This document shows, piece by piece, positions 20,004 to 22,730 of a stretch of DNA of 22,730 nt (positions are counted from its first letter, which is position 1; each line of letters opens with the position of its first letter). Source of the stretch: JBFMAE01 sp040756085 (GTDB lineage: Bacteria; Desulfobacterota; BSN033; UBA1163); NCBI GenBank assembly GCA_040756085.1, contig JBFMAE010000250.1:1-22730 (forward strand), given 5' to 3'. Below the pieces are notes generated by a model. It searched no databases. It had not been told where the DNA came from and worked only from the letters and a program-made list of their open reading frames with translations. A program made the position numbers and the translations under genes.

Positions 20004-21299
20004 TTATGGTTCAAGCGGCCTTTTGTTGTAAAGATTGTCAAGGGGGCTTCTTGGAACGCTGACCACATCCCTTAAGACATGGGTGTAGATCATCGTGGTT
20101 TCAACATGCTTATGGCCCAGTAGATTCTGTATCTCCCTGATATTCACTCCGTTCATTAAAAGGTGTGTTGCAAAACTGTGTCTGAGGGTATGCACGGATG
20201 CATGCTTCACAATCCCTGCCTTCTTCAACGCTTCTTTTACAGCATTCTGAATCGTCTTTTCGGCGATATGATGGCGCCTTATCTTCCCGCTTCTTGGATC
20301 CACAGAAAGTTTCGATGATGGGAAGACATACTGCCATCCCCACTCCTTTGCGGCATTTGGATATTTCCTTTCCAGCGCATCTGGGAGATAGACTCCCCCG
20401 TATCCACCCGCAAGGTCTTTGTCATGTAGTTTTTTGACTTCATCAAGGTGCTTCTTTAGCATGTCCTTAATGGTCTGGGGCAATATTGTCGTCCTGTCCT
20501 TATCTCCCTTGCTTCCCCTTACAAAGATCAATTTTTGCCCAAAATCGATATCTTTCACTCTCAAACGAGCAAGCTCCATGAGACGGAGTCCTGACCCATA
20601 AAGCAACTGGAGAATCAGAAGGTTCAGGCCATTTACATGTTTAAACAACGCCTGGACCTCCTCTGGAGATAAAACAACTGGCAGTTTCTGCCCTCGTTTT
20701 GCCCTTACTGTTTTGCTCAAATCACCAAGCTCGGTCTTGAGGACATCCCTGAAAAGAAACAGAAGCGCATTGAAAGCTTGGTTCTGTGTTGAAGATGAGA
20801 CCCTCTTTGTTATTGCAAGAAAGCTCAGAAAATCCTTTACGTCGCCTGAGTCCAAGCCCCCGGTATGAACATCTTTCTTCTTCATTTTAGATGTATAATC
20901 TATGAACCTTTCAGCCCACTCCAGATAGGAGCGTTCTGTTCTGTGAGAATAATGCTTGATGCGTAAGGCCTGACGCATGGCACTAAGGATTTTGGAGACA
21001 TCGGGGAACCTTTTTTGTGGACCCTCGGAAGAGAGGACTGAGGTTTTACTATCCAGAAAATGGAGTTACAGTCGAAGAGCCTCGTCTGCCTGTTTGATCT
21101 GCCAGTCAACTATTTTCTTTTGTGATTTCAATTGGTTTAAGAACTTTTGAACCCTTAGATTAGAACCGAGGTCTTGGTTTCTGTTTGAGAATGCTATGAA
21201 TTTACTCACCCAGTGGGCATAAAAAGGCGCATTTTTTGCAGCGACAAGGGAACGGGAAAGTAGAAAGTCCTGGAACTCGGGCAATATCCTATTTGGCAC
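20004..21299 (-). pseudogene. Integron-type tyrosine recombinase split by an in-frame TAA
   Basis: One frame runs from ATG 21299 to 20004 with a single TAA at 21068-21066. The first 77 residues (FLLSRSLVAAKNAPFYAHWV, LKSQKKIVDWQIKQADEALR) form an N-terminal extension known from this integrase group. The remainder holds the SAM-like and catalytic domains with GSGLRLMEL (Arg), HTLRHSF (HxxR), LLGHKHV (His) and TTMIYTHV (Tyr). The insert DALERKYPNAAKEWGWQYVF resembles the extra segment that marks integron integrases. ATG 20978 could restart a 324-residue protein containing all catalytic residues, so partial activity is possible. No attC-like array was recognised next to it. Confidence 0.85.
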
Positions 21300-21454
21300 T
21301 TATGCACTCCAAACTTGCCAAAATTCTAATGTTATACGAATTGCGTAATTCATGATATTTTAAGGAAAACACGAAATAGAATGTGATGTAAAATTTTATA
21401 GACAAAAGCAGCCAAAAGGAGTAAAAAATTAAAATTACTAAAGTTTTGCACTTT

Positions 21455-22531
21455 TTAAGCCCATAATTTTTCGAGGTAAGTATCGAGAAAGCTTTGGTTA
21501 AATTCAACTTTCATCTGATTCAGGGTAACCGTAATGTGTTTTAACAAAATATGCCTTCTCACTTGGAAGGCTAAAAGCCGAATGGATACATCCAAGGAAA
21601 CCGTTTGGTCTCTTAACCACTGGAGGATCTTCAAAAGGATTAAGAGAACATAGCTCAGAAGGGATAAAGCCACATGGCGCTGGATGGCTTGGAGATTCCG
21701 AACTTGATAATCTCCCAATCCTAATCGTTGTTTAAGGTCTTTGATCATCTGTTCAATCTTCCAGCGCTTAGCGTAATACTTGATGATATCCAGAGCGGAG
21801 AGATGAAGATTCGTAGAAACAAGATAAGAGGTCTTCTTTCGTCTCTCTTTCACCACGACCACAGCTACTTTGCCCAACCCTTGGATTGTCCCAACAAATC
21901 GAGCGATCTTAAGGGTTTTGTTCTTGCCATACAAGAAAAGGGAGACCTCTCGATAAGCAGAACCGAGGGTAGAAAGGGTAGTGACCTTGGTTTTTTTACC
22001 ATTCATCCAGAGGACGGACGTGGATTTGAGTTGAGAGATCATATGGTAACCGTACTTCCGACAACACTGAGCCAATTCTTTCGCCCAATACCAACTGTCC
22101 ACCAGAATATAGAGCTTACAGGGGATAGGAAGCCGAAGGGCTCTGATGATCCCTTTGGCCATAGTGATCTTGGTCTGAAAAGGGCCCAATCCTCTCGTCC
22201 CTTTGGGATGATAGAGCTTGGCCCAAAGGGGCAAAAGAAAGCCTTTGTAGAGCAAGGCCGCAAGCACCCATTGGTGGCCAAAGACATTGGCCATATTTTG
22301 AGCATGATCTTTGTACCAGGCACACCCAGGAATCTTCTTGCCACTCTTTTGAGTAATGGTATCATCGATGATAAGAAAGAGGATAGAGTGGGCTTTGATT
22401 CGCAAGGTATGAAAGAACTGCTCCAAAGCGATTTCTGCAACCTCTTCGAGGGCCCAGATGTTTTGTCCCAAGAATCGGGTAAAGCTGGACAGAGCGCGAT
22501 GCAGAAAGGGATAGGTAAGGGACTGAACCAT
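21455..22531 (-). CDS. IS4/IS701-like DDE transposase (main reading frame)
   Basis: The 358-residue frame has the catalytic triad D56/D57 in FLIIDDTIT, D145 in YILVDSWYW and E260 in YYAKRWKIEQMIKDLKQRLGL. This is a YREK-type signature of IS4-like and IS701-like transposases. The true start is probably ATG 22672: GGGAG precedes it, the frame is the same, and the intervening residues (SFKIFSSFITGFIQLGKEPH) read as protein. A TGA at codon 18 (22621-22619) interrupts it, so the copy may be inactive unless translation restarts at 22531. Terminal inverted repeats were not recognised; the right end is probably beyond the window. It is unrelated to the IS at 1-128. Confidence 0.83.
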   Translation of the reverse strand: MVQSLTYPFLHRALSSFTRFLGQNIWALEEVAEIALEQFFHTLRIKAHSILFLIIDDTITQKSGKKIPGCAWYKDHAQNMANVFGHQWVLAALLYKGFLLPLWAKLYHPKGTRGLGPFQTKITMAKGIIRALRLPIPCKLYILVDSWYWAKELAQCCRKYGYHMISQLKSTSVLWMNGKKTKVTTLSTLGSAYREVSLFLYGKNKTLKIARFVGTIQGLGKVAVVVVKERRKKTSYLVSTNLHLSALDIIKYYAKRWKIEQMIKDLKQRLGLGDYQVRNLQAIQRHVALSLLSYVLLILLKILQWLRDQTVSLDVSIRLLAFQVRRHILLKHITVTLNQMKVEFNQSFLDTYLEKLWA

Positions 22532-22672
22532 CGAGGAGGTGTGGGGTTCTTTTCCCAGTTGGATAAAGCCAGTGATAAAAGATGAGAAAATTTTGAAAGA
22601 AGGTCTGTTACGTAAAAATCATTTGTGCACATATGGGAAACGATTTGTGGACATGGTTTGTTTTTCATTCAT
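22532..22672 (-). pseudogene. N-terminal extension of the transposase, broken by TGA
   Basis: Codons from ATG 22672 read MNEKQTMSTNRFPYVHK, then TGA, then 29 open codons leading without a break into the main transposase frame. GGGAG eight to twelve bases upstream supports the start. The rest, 22673-22730, is IS leader or flank with no gene seen. Confidence 0.6.
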
Positions 22673-22730
22673 AGATGGAACTCCCATAATTTCTTACCCT
22701 CCTTGTAGATCATAAACTTCTGATTGGGGA

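Noticed and set aside
21300..21454. Possible attI or attC site upstream of the integrase
   Set aside because: I looked for GTTRRRY cores with matching R'' partners. GTTATAC and GTTTTGC do not fit, and the palindrome near 21335 is too weak.
21728..22668. Long open frames on the plus strand and in another minus frame at the right IS
   Set aside because: Only the minus frame ending at 21455 carries the DDE triad; the others are shadows.

Overview
The window looks like a chromosomal segment of an anaerobic, sulfur-metabolising bacterium, most likely of Deltaproteobacteria/Desulfobacterota type. This is inferred from gene content only: a stand-alone ATP sulfurylase with a zinc ribbon, a NuoE/NuoF/HoxU-like NADH-oxidising set, a tripartite tricarboxylate transporter, a SagB-type nitroreductase and a DUF523-DUF1722 protein. 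No rRNA or tRNA gene was seen, so the assignment is not firm.

Left part (1-2642): the end of an IS4-type element has landed inside tctA and leaves about 50 codons of it. tctB and tctC are intact. They are read leftwards, away from a FadR-type GntR regulator gene. The 100-bp gap between tctC and the regulator holds two face-to-face promoters and a perfect TGACAATTGTCA palindrome.

Sulfur-linked block (2702-8122, all rightward, each gene with its own Shine-Dalgarno): a signal-less beta-propeller protein with a carbohydrate-binding-like C-terminus, a leucine-dehydrogenase-family amino acid dehydrogenase, a PP-loop CysD/PAPS-reductase-like protein, ATP sulfurylase (sat) and a TauE/SafE membrane protein. 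A lipoprotein amidohydrolase follows at 8302. I do not recognise this as a described pathway. Import of an organic acid, deamination of an amino acid, sulfate activation and sulfite or anion export side by side suggest metabolism of a sulfur-containing organic acid or amino acid, but the substrate cannot be read from the sequence.

Middle part (9589-13056): small unlinked genes (HTH/zinc-ribbon protein, relic of an M50 protease, SagB-type nitroreductase, DUF3047 protein, MltB-like lytic transglycosylase, small membrane protein), with palindromic intergenic repeats between some of them.

Redox operon (17665 down to 13165, leftward): a gene for a RecA/KaiC-like domain with an eroded Walker A, fused to an XRE helix-turn-helix and a cupin, is followed by NuoE-, NuoF- and HoxU-like subunits. 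AT-rich inverted repeats and TACTTAA motifs lie before both the regulator gene and nuoE, so the fusion protein probably controls the operon and itself. No hydrogenase or dehydrogenase catalytic subunit is in the window.

Right part (17910-22730) is a decaying mobile region. A DUF523-DUF1722 gene is followed by a VapBC toxin-antitoxin pair and then by a second, divergent copy of the DUF1722 gene's 3' end. The two tails share a 23-bp identical core 886 bp apart. Next come a frameshifted integrase C-terminus, an integron-type integrase split by one in-frame TAA, and a DDE transposase whose N-terminus carries one in-frame TGA.
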